64,000 bases of DNA from Adiantum capillus-veneris. Lineage: Eukaryota > Streptophyta > Polypodiopsida > Polypodiales > Pteridaceae. The notes beneath the pieces were generated by a model. That model saw nothing but the letters and a program-made list of their open reading frames with translations, was not told where the DNA came from and searched no databases. The DNA is taken from assembly GCA_014529385.2 (NCBI GenBank), contig CM043968.1, forward strand, positions 127,493,018-127,557,017, read 5' to 3'. Positions 11,247 to 22,654 of the stretch are shown one piece after another (the stretch's first letter is position 1; each line of letters starts with the position of its first letter). The position numbers and the translations under genes were made by a program.

Positions 11247-11919
11247 GTCCTATTTTTTTTGGAAAGTGACTCTTGCAATAGCAATGTGCATAATGCATCA
11301 AACTTGACAAATTCAGGATTTCCTTGGGTCATAAGTCTCCAAGTACTAGCAAAAGTCTCGTAAGAATCTGGTAAGGCATCAAGAACAATCTGCACAAGCG
11401 AACTGTCTGAAATGACTTCACTTGCATAAATAATTTACTCATTGATATCCTTGACACTAGCAAGGAAAGTGTCCATATCATCTTCCTCATGCATAATCTT
11501 TGACTCCAGCTCTTTACGCAGCAAAGCAATTTTAGCCTCATTGCGACTTGCATAAAGACCAGCCAAAATATCCCAAGCCTGTTTTGTAGATTTTGCTGAA
11601 CGGATGTGAGGAACAATGGTGCGCTTCACAGACAACACAATCAATGCATGAGCCTACGCATCCTTTACATCCCAACGAGCTTGGCCGTAGGCAAAACAAC
11701 TCTAATAGCAACAATCCTTGCAACAAGACCTGCAACATCCTCAACATCGCCTGCATCCTCAGAACCAGGACGTACATCAATGCCTTGCACAATATTCTAG
11801 ACGCCGTTTGACACAAGAACGTGTTGCATCATATAATCCCACAAAGGGTAATTGCCCCCATCCAACCTTTTCTTAGCAGCAAACATCTTGAACACATCTG
11901 TGTTGTTGTTGTCAGCCAT
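11247..11919 (-). pseudogene. Copia gag (broken)
   Basis: The start codon at 11919 opens with MADNNNTDVF, then GGNYPLWDYMMQHVLVSNGV and a stop. Downstream in another frame come SAKSTKQAWDILAGLYASRN and MHEEDDMDTFLASVKDINE, which are typical of copia gag (UBN2-type). A stop after KDINE and a further frame change precede EVISDSSLVQIVLDALPDSY. The start is chosen because it lies next to the conserved K-L-x-G-x-N-Y-x-x-W motif. Confidence 0.8.
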
Positions 11920-11945
11920 GGTAAATGCTACACCCGATGTGAAAA

Positions 11946-13175
11946 TTGCCCAAAAATAGGAGAAACGGAGAGGGATACTTGATCACGATACTTGACCCTC
12001 TCACTCACACATTTCAAGTCTGAGCAAGGTGGAGATTCTTTCTAGGGTAACATGGGTATCTTCAAGGATGGCAAAGGTGCCTCCCCTTCTTCTTGGGACA
12101 CAATCAATTCTTCCTACAATCGATGATGATTGACACGTGAAGCATAGGTGATGGAGTATCGAGATATTCGTAGGGGAGAATTGTTTATGACCTAATTTTT
12201 TTTTCTAGTAATCAGCAATGAGTAGGCAGAGGTATGGGCTAATCTTTTACGGAGTAACAAGGTGTTGCTTGTTGGACATCTTTGACAAGTCTATACTACA
12301 ACTCTGAGCTTGAAGCATAGGTTTTTTGTGAGGGCATCAACACTAGTAGGCTGACACGTAGACCGTGTGCTATATGTTTGGTGTGTCTCTATGTGGTGAG
12401 AGAAGTAGAGAAGACTGTTTAATATCATAGATACAATTTCAAAAGGCCTCAAAGGTCTATTGAATGAGTCATGAACTCAAGACTTTCTATTCAAGTGAGA
12501 ACTCAAAAAACCAATCTACCACACTTGGGACTAATGTCTTTGATCAGGCAGGTAGGAGCATTGAGCAGGTATGACATAGCTGAGATTATGATTGCATGTG
12601 TTATGTCATGGGCTATATGGTGTTTTTCAATATAGATGACATGGTTCTCTTTATCTTATTCATTGTGACTGTTGAGATATGGTGTCTCTTATGTTTTATT
12701 TCATAGCTCTTCAAAAAATGGATTGGCCTTTGTGAATGTCATGCTAGACTATGAAATTAACCAGATTCGTCCTTGATGCAACTAGTGTGGGCTTATTGCA
12801 TCCTTTGATACATATCGAATTGGGACAGAGGCTTCTTCCTAAGACCATTATGTGATGGGATTGCCCTTCATCAGTGTCTGGCTCAATTAGTGTCTTTTGG
12901 AAAGTTTGTCTATTTGTGCTCTGAAGTGAAATGGCACCTACACAGGTTTTTTTTTAAAAATACTACAAACACAGTAATGCTTCTGATAAACTTGCACATG
13001 TATGTGTATGAGAGAGATTTTAGGTCTTTGTAAGTGAGGTGAACTCAAAATTTGTCCTTCCTATAGGAAGGGTAAGAAATTTTCAGCACTACAATCTACA
13101 CTTTTGTTCATTTGCAATTCAGCATGTATTTTTGTAAAAGCAAGTGCTTCTAAAATTGTCATATTACTAGTATAG
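11946..13175. other. No recognisable feature
   Basis: About 1.2 kb with only short frames on either strand and no motif or internal repeat that I can identify. It may be decayed internal sequence of the outer element whose gag lies at 13176-13494. Confidence 0.4.
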
Positions 13176-13494
13176 TTAAAATAGTGGGTCATTACATTCC
13201 GTACAAAATCCGTATGAGGGGGGATGGCTCATTGCAAGAATGGCCATATCTTTTTCGTATATAGGGGCGTAGGTAAGTATGTAAGATATCGTACATAGGG
13301 GGGTTTCTCTAGTTTGCATGCACATAGGTGACATCCCCCCATGATTAATAGTGAATCCCCCGGGGTATGGATCCTCTTCTTCCTTCGGAATCGGAGAGAG
13401 GCCTCTTTTGGAAGTCTCAGAAGGAGGCTTCCTAGGTACTCTCTCGTCATGGTGGGGAGTTTGGAGAATCCCATGAGCACGAAGCTGCCGTTGC
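13176..13494 (-). pseudogene. Second half of the element Z gag-like ORF
   Basis: This continues the reading frame that starts at 41723 once the 28-kb insertion is removed. The first half ends ...LQSEV and this half begins QRQLRAHGILQTPHHDERV with no frame change. It contains a Pro-rich, charged stretch (PRKPPSETSKRGLSPIPKEE) and ends in a stop at 13176. I cannot assign a domain. The position just downstream of a primer binding site makes gag the most likely role. Confidence 0.55.
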
Positions 13495-16400
13495 TGTAAG
13501 ATCCCCAACCCGCCAATACCAAGATCGGGATGGGATCCTTGACAGGTCTCTAGGTTTGATAAAAATCAGAGTCTCTAAACAAGAAAAATCCAAGGAATAG
13601 ACCTTTACCATTGATAATGGCTTGGGTCTATATCCTTAGAAGAAGACCTAGTCGTGTCTCGCAATGGAAACAGGACAGCGTATCAAAAGTTCCAAAAAAA
13701 CTATTTCGGCCCTATATCTTTCACAAATTGGGCTAAGGTATCCTCAACCAATGCTTTTTCCCCCCTAACATATGTGAGGGCACAACCGCTGGTGGACTCC
13801 TCTTCCAAGTGAAGAATTTTTTTAAACGTTATAGTGCGCAAGGATGGATAGTTACCTGACTAATCAGGTCCACCCATCCTTGATTGACAACCTTAGTCAA
13901 TCCCCACATACCACCCTGCACTCACACATGATTCCTTTATTTTCTAATTACTACCACATTGTTTTAACATTTAAAATAATGGTTTCTTTTCACGTTCCGT
14001 CATAGTAATTCCTTCAATCAAGTATAAGGATAGTATTAAAAACATTCTTTTAGAAAACAGACATCTTTAAACTTAAGACAGAGTACTGTCAATCAAAACA
14101 TTGTCCATAATAACCATGACCAATACTCTTCTTGTCTCAAGACCACCTAAGGGTGAAAAAAAACGGCACCCATTCCTTATTCACAATCCGGAGTGGATAA
14201 ACCCCCAGCCAAGGTTCCGGGTGCCCATACACCAAACCAGTTTCCCATACAACCGGGCGGCTCCCCTAGGATAAACAAACGGTATCCTAACTTATGTAGA
14301 AACATCAAGACATGACACAGAGTAGAAACTCATCGTTCGTGGGGGTAACCGACTTATCCGTGGCTAGAAAGCCAATCATTTTTCATCAAAATATACTAAG
14401 GAGTCGGAGGTGTCTTGAGACAAGATGTCTTAAGGATGATCAATCATATCTTTCCTAATTCAACCAATTTTAACCCAAACAATCCTTTCCTACTTTATAA
14501 ACAAATTCACGTTGGAAGTTACCCTCCATTTTTGGTCAATTATTCCTTTTCTTATTCTTACTCACTCCTTACGTATGCAATGCTAACTTAGAAATGAACT
14601 TTAAAAGACTTAAGTGAACAAAATAGAAATCCACTTGGGACTGCTCGTCCATGTGCTGTTGCACTAGAGCCTATAGACTTTCCTCAGTCGGCCTATGGCT
14701 AGGCCCCGCCTCATGGTCATTAGTGGCTTTATTTCTTTTGTTGCTAATATCCTCTTCCTCGGTAAGAGGATTTCCTTTGGTTCTCTTTGGAGCCATATCG
14801 GCAGCCTTATAAAAAGACTTAATCGATTAGAAGATTGAATAATCTCTTTTCTTCCTTTTTACCCAAAAATAATTATTTTTGGAGTAAGTAGGTATCCTTG
14901 ATAGTTAATTCGATGAGATATTCCTCCGTAACTTCCTTGTACTATAAGTAATTCCCCATAATTACCATTTAATTAGGGAAGCTATTTAACTAGGTTTTTC
15001 CTTAGTCTAGATTCCATAAATATTTTATATTTAATCTTAGTAAATTATAATTCCTATCAGCTAATGGATTACTCACCCTAAATGTAATTTGATATGTTCT
15101 ATCTTTAGGAATTTTCATAAATTTGATTTTAAACCTTTCCCTCCTATACATATGGTCGAATTTAGGCAAAATTTTCCTAATAGTGATTTGTTACACCAAC
15201 CATTTATGCTGAGGTAATTTTCCCAACCCTCTATAGTGATTTTGGACCTCAGGTATTTATTTGGTAATTAGATAAATTAATTTACTAATCTCCTTTCTCT
15301 ATTTTATACACAAAATCGGTGACTTTTAATGAAGATAAGTATTTAAACTATTTATTTGATGTTAGGATATTTATCACGGATTTCTCAAGGTGTTTTCTAC
15401 CTATGATAATTATCTCAAAGGTTTTGGATTAATTTACTGTTTCCCGCTTTTATTTTTCCATAAAAATAATGTAATTTTATTGAGATAATTAGGTAAACTA
15501 AATATTTGAGATTAAATAATTATCAAGTATTTCCTAAAATGTAATTAACCTTTGATAAATAACTCAAATTATTTAGAATCAATTTACTAATTTTTCCTTT
15601 TTAATTTGTTCCAAAAATAGTGTAATTCTACTTAATTAATTATGAAAAGTCCTCAAAAGATTATAAGATAATTTTCCTAGCTTAACGATAGTCTAACACA
15701 GCTCTGATAATTATCTCAACTTAATCTAAACTTAATTAATATAATTCCCATTAATTTATGGTTAATATGGACAATTTCAATCCTAATATGATATAATAAA
15801 TAATTATCTTAATATCCCTAAGCTTAATTACAACAATCAATAGAGAATATTTAGTTAAGAGAGGATTTTTGAGTATACATAGGATTAATATTTAATTTAT
15901 TAAGAAAATAAGTTAATCTAGCTTTGCTAATTAAGAAGGATTAGACTAATTATCGTTTAATTAACCAACTAGAGCTTGATCTCTAGTGATTTTTGCATAG
16001 TGGTCTCTCTAGATGAGAGAGAGTGTGTCAAGGCTCCGAGTCTGTTCCAAATTGTGAAGCAAGGGGTCCTATTTATAGTTTTCGGGCACTCATAAGCTCT
16101 CACAGGTTGGAAAAAGCAGTTGCTTGCAGTTCAAGCAACTCTACAGCTCCAGATGGCGCCCCTTGCTACTAAGTGAGTCCTTGGCAGGTCAGTGATGACC
16201 CTCCCATTACCTACCAGCTTTTAAAATGTAATTCTGCTATATTTTGACCTATTTTTGCTTAATTGGTAAATATCTTGTAAATATCTGGGAGGCCTTTAAT
16301 AAAGTCTATGCTTAAATGATTACTGCAACCCTTCAATTTTTCTTAATAATTTAATTTACATTGAATCTTTCGGAAGGACTAGCGGGGTTAGTTAAATCTG

Positions 16401-16552
16401 AAAATTTCTAGCCAGGAATTTGCTGTGCTTAAGATTCCAAAAATACCAATATTTTCTAGGGTCGGACAATTCTACATTGCTTTTTCAATAATCATATCAA
16501 TTTGATTAGGCTTTATACAATCTTTAAGGTTTTAGAAAGTGGAAACCTTACA
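13495..16552 (-). repeat. 3' LTR of the deleted chromovirus
   Basis: A 3,058-bp LTR that is colinear with the copy at 18825-21110 + 40795-41569. On the minus strand a TATA box (TATAAAT at 16077-16071) lies about 475 bp from its start. An ORF beginning MAPKRTKGNP follows about 1.3 kb downstream. Confidence 0.9.
14671..14796 (-). CDS. Short LTR-encoded ORF, MAPKR family (3' LTR copy)
   Basis: A minus-strand ORF inside the LTR starts MAPKRTKGNPLTEEEDIS, continues with NKATNDHEAGPSHRPTEESL and ends at TAG after 41 codons. The other LTR copy (19894-20121) has CAG at that codon and runs on to 75 residues, so this stop is probably a C-to-T nonsense change. A similar start (MAPKRARTQ, then NDHEA) occurs at 26536 inside an unrelated-looking solo LTR. 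The tail is acidic and basic, without a known domain. Its function is unknown; it could be a gag N-terminal exon. Confidence 0.45.
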   Translation of the reverse strand: MAPKRTKGNPLTEEEDISNKRNKATNDHEAGPSHRPTEESL

Positions 16553-16553
16553 A

Positions 16554-16680
16554 TCACCCCATCTTAAGAATTTGAGATACCCTCATCTCAACTGAAATTG
16601 GGAAAATCTTTGAGAAGAGAAATTCATCCTCCCAAGTGGCATCTTCGAAGGGATAACCTTTCCACTTTACCAAATGTTAC
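16554..16680 (-). pseudogene. Chromodomain at the pol C-terminus
   Basis: The minus strand reads LVKWKGYPFEDATWEDEF, then LFSKIFPISVEMRV and a stop at 16556-16554, immediately before the LTR. This is the typical chromoviral chromodomain (aromatic cage W and Y and the WE motif), which targets integration to marked chromatin. The rest of pol is missing, so this is a remnant left by an internal deletion. Confidence 0.8.
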
Positions 16681-17529
16681 TGATTACTCTAAGAGTTCTT
16701 TCTAGTTTCTGTTTGGAGTTGCTTGCTAGTCAATTTTTTCTCAAGAAACTCTTAGTGTTGAGACCATCTTTAAAACCTTTACAAACCATTCGTATCATCT
16801 CAAAAACCAGGTTTAATGAATTCCATAAAATATCCATATATCCATCTTGTAAACATGAACGTGCTCAGCCTAACTGACCATTCAGAGCAATCAACATTCG
16901 ACAAGTATCATGTATTTCAGCTTTGCCAATCTGAACACGCTCGGTGTGTTCTTGCCATTCTGAGCAATCTGCGTTCGGCACAAGCTCTCACCATTTGCAC
17001 CAGAGGTACCCCCTCTGTGCTCTAACTTGGTTGACCAACAATATGTAAAGGCTTTTTAAGAAGTATCATACCAAGAGTTCTTTTCGGCTTCCTATTAGTC
17101 TTGTACCTTAATACTTTCATATCTAGGTCATTTTCCAAAGAAGGTTATTGTGTGCACAAGAATGTGAGTTGGTTTCTTGATAACTACCTTATTTCTAAGA
17201 TTCGAATTTTCCCTTCCTAATGAGAACCTCTTTATCATTTGCTAGATCTACCCTTAATTTCTTGATTGAATACTAACTTAACTTTAGATTCATTAAGTAA
17301 TTTTTGGAGAATAAAATCATGTATACCCTTATAATATATAAGTAACTCAAGTTTTTACATTATTGATTTATAGTGGTTTACAAAGCTCTAAGATTGCTAA
17401 CTATGGCCAAGCGAGTGGATCTTTTATCTTTCTTATCCATAAGGTTGGTTCTCCTATGATTGCATAAGATCTGCTTCCTCTTGCTCTTCTTCTACCTCGT
17501 CCTCCATTTCTACCTCCTCGTAGATTATC
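16681..17529. other. Internal region without recognisable coding sequence
   Basis: This is where protease, RT and integrase should lie in the deleted chromovirus. Only short unrelated frames are visible. The motif TTCTGAGCAATC recurs with variation around 16880-16975. Confidence 0.5.
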
Positions 17530-17784
17530 TCATTGATTTAAAGGAATGGCTCTAGCAGTAATTTGAGGGTTTTGTTCTTCTGGATAGTTATTTCTATAGT
17601 GCGCCATTTGATTGCATCCATAGCACCTAACATTTGGGAAGGTCTGCTCTAAGTTCACTGTTGCAGCTACTCCATGTTGTTGATATCCCTGGTTGGAATT
17701 TTCCCTGTCTCTTCCCGTAAAGTTACTAAATCCATTATAGTTCTTTGTACAGCTGGTTCCTTCAACTGCAAGAGGCTTAGCCAT
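17530..17784 (-). pseudogene. Gag nucleocapsid part with degenerate zinc knuckle
   Basis: An open minus-strand frame has polar, Gln/Asn-rich residues and then VRCYGCNQMAHYRNNYPEE. This is a CCHC knuckle (C-X2-C-X4-H-X4-C) in which the last cysteine is replaced by tyrosine, a change that would abolish zinc binding. It lies where the nucleocapsid belongs, between the gag-like segments and the (missing) protease. It could alternatively be an isolated knuckle protein, but the element context argues against that. Confidence 0.65.
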
Positions 17785-18133
17785 GAGAAGGGCATCCTAT
17801 ATTGATGTATGCCTCATGGATTTGATCCATACCTCTGCATCTCATTCCACGTTGACCCCTTTACCTTTGAAGTTGGGGGGTTGCGCTTGTTTGAGAAGAA
17901 ACAAGCACGGTATAAAGAACAGAAGCAGGTATCTACATGATTTCGCAAGATCGATGGACTGAAAATTTAAAGACTTATGACACGGCTAAGATTTAACTCC
18001 ACAAGATCAAGATATTCAATTCAAAAGACTTGGTTCTTTATTTATAAGGTGAATATCTATAAGGATAGCCTTACAAAAGAGCCTTAGGTATCTCATCCTA
18101 ACTTGTTGTAAATTTTTGCAGCCTTTAAAGAAT

Positions 18134-18710
18134 CTACATAGCTGGCTGATTTGGAATATGGTGATACAAATGATGGGTGTTTGTAGTCAGATCTCTACAA
18201 TCTTCTAACTGATTGGTATAATAGTTCTTATACTCATTGGAAATCAGAAAGTAAATTACAAGGTCCAAATTCTTAGGGGTATTCTGAGAAAACGTTTTGA
18301 TTCTTCGATATGGAATTATCTCCACCACTCTATCCCATACCCATTCGTTCAGGGGTTTTCCCGTGCCTCCTGGGTAGGTGGGAACAATGATACTCGAGTT
18401 TGTACCCAAGAAGTAGTATAGCTGAACCACTCTCAATTCCTCAGCCTAGTGTAGTTTCTTTAAATCCGTGGTAAGACATCCCAACTTCCAAGCATTGATG
18501 TAATAAGTCCCGCCTTCATTGCTCCACTTGAGCTCCCAGCCTTTATCTATTCGAGTCGAATGAGGAGTGTGAGCCTTCATAAGTAGCCCCATCACACTCC
18601 GTCGGAAAAAATAGTTTGGAGAACGACAAGCACTCTCATAAATAATCTCAAAGACTTGGAACTTGCGATATTCAATCACAAGATCTTCCTGAACTATCGA
18701 CGCATAAGCC
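18134..18710 (-). pseudogene. Gag-like N-terminal ORF of the deleted chromovirus
   Basis: Two consecutive minus-strand frames of the same phase are separated by one stop near 18446. The first runs from about 18710 (ASIVQEDLVIEYRKFQVFEI) through SPNYFFRRSVMGLLMKAHTP. The second continues VVQLYYFLGTNSSIIVPTYP to a stop at 18134. There is no in-frame ATG. The frame opens just after a possible splice acceptor (CTAATCTAAG on the minus strand), so translation may begin in an upstream exon, for example the LTR-encoded MAPKR ORF. No known domain is recognised. Gag is inferred from position after the primer binding site. Confidence 0.45.
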
Positions 18711-18809
18711 TTAGATTAGCTAACCAATTTATATATATATATATTTTTTTTCTTTTCAAATTTTCAGACAGTATGAAATTTTTCAAAACTAACCCGGCTC
18801 TGAAACCTA

Positions 18810-18822
18810 GGCTCTGATACCA
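18810..18822 (-). other. Primer binding site (tRNA-Met type)
   Basis: TGGTATCAGAGCC on the minus strand, 2 nt from the LTR end CTTACA. It fixes the orientation of the deleted chromovirus. Confidence 0.9.
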
Positions 18823-18824
18823 CT

Positions 18825-21110
18825 TGTAAGATCCCCAACCCACCAATACCAAGATCGGGATGGGATCCTTGACAGGTCTCTAGGTCTAATAAAAATCAGA
18901 GTCTCTAAACAAGAAAAATCCAAGGAATAGACCTTTACCATTGACAATGGCTTGGGTCTATAGCCTTAGAAGAAGACCTAGTCCTATCTCACAACGGAAA
19001 CGGGACAACGTATTAAAAGTCCAAAAAAAACTATTTTGGCCCTATATCTTTTGCAAATTGGGCTAAGGTATCCTCAACCAACGCTTTTTTCCCCCTTAAC
19101 ATATATGAGGGCACAGCCGCTGGTGAACTCCTCTTCCAAGTGAAGAATTTTTCTAAACGTTATAGTACGCAGGGATGGATAGTTACCTGACTAATCAGGC
19201 CATCCTTGATTGACAACCTTAGTCAATCCCCACTTACCACCCCGCACTCACACATGATTCCTTTTTTTTCTAATTACTATTACATTGTTTTAACATTTAA
19301 AATAATTATTTCTTCTAACGTTCCGTCATAGTAATTCCTTCAATCAAGTATAAGGATAGTATTGAAATCATTCTTTTAGAAAACAGACATCTTTAAACTT
19401 AAGACAGGGTACTGTCAATCAAAACATTGTCCATAATAACCATGACCAGTACTCTTCTTGTCTCAAGACCACCTGAGGGTGAAAAAAAATGGCACCCATT
19501 CCTTATTCACAATCTGGAGTGGATAAACCACCACCCAACGTTCTGGGTGCCCATACACCAAACCAGTTTCCCATACAACCGGGCGGCTCCCCTAGGATAA
19601 AAAAACGATATCCTAACTTATGTAGAAACATCAAGACATGAACGGAGTAGAAACTCATCGTTGATGGGGGTAACCGACTTATCCGTGGCTAGAAAGCCAA
19701 TCATTATTCATCAAAATATACCAAGGAGTCGGAGGTTTCTTGAGACAAGCTGTCTTAAGGATGATCAATCATATCTTTCCTAATTCAACCAATTTTAACC
19801 CAAACAATTTTTTCCTACTTTATAAACAAATGCACGTTGGAAGTTACCCTCCGTTTTTGGTCAATTATTCCTTTTCTTATTCTTAATCACTCCTTACGTA
19901 TGCAATGATAACTTAGAAATGAACTTTAAAAGACTTAAGTGAACAAGATAAAAATCCACTTGGGACTGCTCGTCCATGTGCTGCTGCGCTGGAGCCTGCA
20001 GACTTTCCTCCGTCGGCCTATGGGTAGGCCCTTCTTCATGGTCATTAGTGGCTTTATTTTTTTTGTTGCTAATATCCTCTTCCCCGGTAAGAAGATTTCC
20101 TTTGGTTCTCTTTGGAAACATATCGGTAGCCTTATAAAAAGACTTAATCGATTAGAAGTTTAATTGAATAATCTCTTTCTTCCTTTTTACCCAAAAATAA
20201 AGATTTTTGGAGTAAGTAGGTATCCTTGATAGTGAACTAAATGAGATATTCCTCTGTAACTTCCTTGTACTATAAGTAATTTCCCATAATTACCATTTAA
20301 TTAGGGAAGCTATTTAACTAGGTTTCTCCTTAGGTCTATATTCCATGAATATTTTATATTTAACCTTAGTAAATTATAATTCCTATCGGCTAATGGATTA
20401 CTCACCCTAAATGTAATTTGATATGTTCTATCTTTAGGAAGTTTCATAAATTTGATTTATAACCTTTCCCTCCTATACTTACGGTCTAATTTAGACAAAA
20501 TTTACTGATAGTGATTTGTTACACCAACCATTTATGCTGAGGTAATTTTCCCAACCCTCAATAGTGATTTTGGACCTCAGGTATTTATTTGGTAATTAGA
20601 TAAATTCATTTACTATTTTCCTTTCTCTATTTTATACAAAAAAGCGGTTACTTTTAATGAAGATAAGTATTTAAACTATTTATCTGATGTTAGGATATTT
20701 ATCACGGATTTTTCAAGGTGTTTTCTACCTTTGATAATTATCTCAAAGGTTTTTGGATTAATTTACTATTTTCCCCTGAAAATAATGAATTTTATTGAGA
20801 TAGTTAGGTAAACTAATTTTTTGAGGTTAAAATAATTATGAGGGATTCTCTCAAATGTAATTAACCTTTGATAAAAAACTCAAAGCATTTAGAATCAATT
20901 TATAAATTTTTCCTTTTTAATTTGTCCCAAAAACAGTGTAATTCTGCTTAATTAATTATAAAAATTCCTCAGAAAATTATAAGATAGTTTTCCTAGCTTA
21001 ATGATAGTCTAACACAGCTTTGAGAATTATCTGAACTTAATCTAAACTTAATTTATATAATTCCCATTAATTTATGGTTAATATGGACAATTTCAGCCCT
21101 AATATGATAT
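18825..21110 (-). repeat. 5' LTR of the deleted chromovirus, first part
   Basis: Colinear with 13495-15787. It is interrupted at 21110, where the HSP70-carrying element was inserted, and resumes at 40795 and ends at 41569. In the uninterrupted copy the site reads AATATGATATAATAA. Confidence 0.9.
19894..20121 (-). CDS. LTR-encoded ORF, MAPKR family (5' LTR copy)
   Basis: A 75-residue minus-strand ORF starting MFPKRTKGNLLTGEEDIS, followed by KATNDHEEGPTHRPTEES and a Gln-rich segment (QAPAQQHMDEQSQVDFY). It is the longer counterpart of the 14671-14796 ORF and lies in the 5' LTR, downstream of the TATA box at 41081-41075 when the insertion is removed. A transcript from that promoter would contain it upstream of the primer site. 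The residue after Met is Phe where the other copies have Ala. Function unknown. Confidence 0.45.
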   Translation of the reverse strand: MFPKRTKGNLLTGEEDISNKKNKATNDHEEGPTHRPTEESLQAPAQQHMDEQSQVDFYLVHLSLLKFISKLSLHT

Positions 21111-21166
21111 TGTGGTGTGTAAGGCGTGAGCCCGGCCAAGGTGTAGTGTGAATGTCCCGAGGTCAT
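21111..21166 (+). repeat. 5' terminal repeat of the HSP70-carrying element, part 1
   Basis: The first 56 bp of the repeat, ending in the GTCAT target duplication of the inserted copia. The remainder is at 39028-39138. Confidence 0.9.
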
Positions 21167-21928
21167 TGTTAAGTATGGAGCCTGATTTACCCTTGTAATT
21201 TTCTATGGTAAAAGCGCACATTTGTAAGGCCCCCATTATGAGGAGAAGCCATCGTGCGTGAAGGAAATCACTCACCGGAAACCAAAACTTTCACGGACAA
21301 GAATCAGGGGCAACTTTAAAGGCCTCGGGGGCGGAGGCCCCCGAGACTTTTTTATTCGCCGGAATATTATGGCCGGACGGCGGTTGGAAAGTGGTCGGAA
21401 AACAACCGGTCGATTGGCCGGTGGCCGGTAGTCAATGGTCGGTGGCCGGTGGTCGGAAGTCAATGGCCGGTGGCCGAATTCAAAAGCGGACTTGTCTTCT
21501 CAATGGCGGCCACACATGGGCGGATTAGAGGGTCCGATTTGGACTTATTCGCACAAGGGAGACTACACATGGCTGTCTCTCATAAGAGAGGGCATCCCGT
21601 TTGGCCTATAAAAGGAGGCCATTTCTACACACATTTCATAGTGTGAAGTTGATGCAACAAGGTGAGTGTGAGGTGGTGAGTGTGAAGCAAGGCGGGAGCT
21701 CCATTAAGGGTATAATCCCTTTGTAAACTACTTCTTGTTTTGAAGTACTAAAGCCATTGAGTGGCTGCTTTCCCGTGGACATAGCCCACATTGGGTGAAC
21801 CACGTATATCGTGTGTACTCTCTCTCTCTCTCTCTCTCTATACTCTATAGTCTCGTGTATATAAATCTGTCTCTCTCCATTAAGTAATCTACTCAATTAT
21901 CTATTTAGCTACGTCTTATTTCCTAACA
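21167..21928 (+). repeat. 5' LTR of the Tork-like copia
   Basis: 762 bp. It contains a GC-rich GGCCGGTGGCCGG minisatellite (about 21373-21475), a TATA box and a CT tract. Relative to the 3' LTR it has about 30 extra bases around 21321-21353, which include a perfect hairpin. Confidence 0.95.
21607..21613 (+). promoter_or_regulatory. TATA box of the copia LTR
   Basis: TATAAAA followed by GGAGGCC. The same motif is at 38705-38711 in the 3' LTR. It is the likely U3 promoter. Confidence 0.7.
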
Positions 21929-21930
21929 AC

Positions 21931-21942
21931 TGGTATCAGAGC
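21931..21942 (+). other. Primer binding site of the Tork-like copia
   Basis: TGGTATCAGAGC, two bases after the LTR, complementary to the 3' end of initiator tRNA-Met. Confidence 0.93.
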
Positions 21943-22001
21943 AAGGTTTGCTCGTAGCTAAATTATCTCAAGGAAAGGATTTCTTGAATTGAGTGGGAGT
22001 T

Positions 22002-22654
22002 ATGGCGGAGGAAGGGAAGCTCAAGATTGAGAAGTTCAACGGAAAAAACTACCAACATTGGAAGATGCAGATTGAAGACTATCTCTACCAGAAGGACCTC
22101 TATTTGCCACTAGGCGGTCTTGCGAAGAAGCCCGCAACAATGGTAGATGAAGCATGGATTGTCCTTGATCGAAAGGCATTGGGAACAATCCGGTTAAGCT
22201 TGGCGTCAACGGTGGCCTTCAATGTTTCGGAGATGAAGACCACGGAGGACTTGATGAAGTTACTTGACGACTTCTACGAGAAACCATCGGCATCCAATAA
22301 GGTATTTCTTATGAAGTGCTTGTTCAATCTAAAGATGGCAGAGAATGGTTCAGTTGCAGAACACCTAAATGACTTTAACACAAACATAAGTAAACTTCGA
22401 TCAGTGAAAATCAATTTCGATCACGAAGTGCGAGCTCTCCTTATACTATCATCTCTACCGGATAGTTGGGACAGCCTTGTGATGGTTGTAAGTAATTCTA
22501 TCTTTGGCACAAATACTCTTAAGTTTGATGATGTTGTGGGTGTTCTCCTAAGCGAGGAAATGCGAAGCAGAAACACAAGAGAATCATCAAGTGCTGCACT
22601 ATCAGTGGAAGCAAGAGGAAGGCTTAAGGAGAGGTTCAACAACCAAAAGGGTCG
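22002..22654 (+). pseudogene. Copia gag N-terminal part (split by the gypsy element)
   Basis: The ATG at 22002 opens MAEEGKLKIEKFNGKNYQHW, followed by MQIEDYLYQKDLYLPL and the rest of a UBN2-type copia gag (KVFLMKCLFNLKMAENGSVA, LLILSSLPDSWDSLVMVVS). This is the capsid-like protein that packages element RNA. The frame is open until the inserted LTR begins at 22655 within a GGT-CGT-GAT context, and it resumes in phase at 35002. The ATG is preferred because it precedes the conserved KFNGKNYQHWK motif and lies 60 nt after the primer site. Confidence 0.93.

Larger units (their letters stand above)
7400..11945 (-). mobile_element. 5'-truncated Ty1/copia element
   Basis: Minus-strand order: gag (start codon at 11919), zinc knuckle, protease, integrase, reverse transcriptase, RNase H, 3' LTR. 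Integrase upstream of reverse transcriptase is diagnostic for Ty1/copia. The 3' LTR (7400-7626) is present. No matching 5' LTR or primer binding site follows the gag start, so the left end of the element was lost close to 11945. All coding segments carry stops or frameshifts. Confidence 0.88.

Noticed and set aside
21324-21353. Hairpin plus T-run looking like a bacterial rho-independent terminator
   Set aside because: It lies in the LTR of a plant retrotransposon and is absent from the sister LTR; there is no bacterial context.
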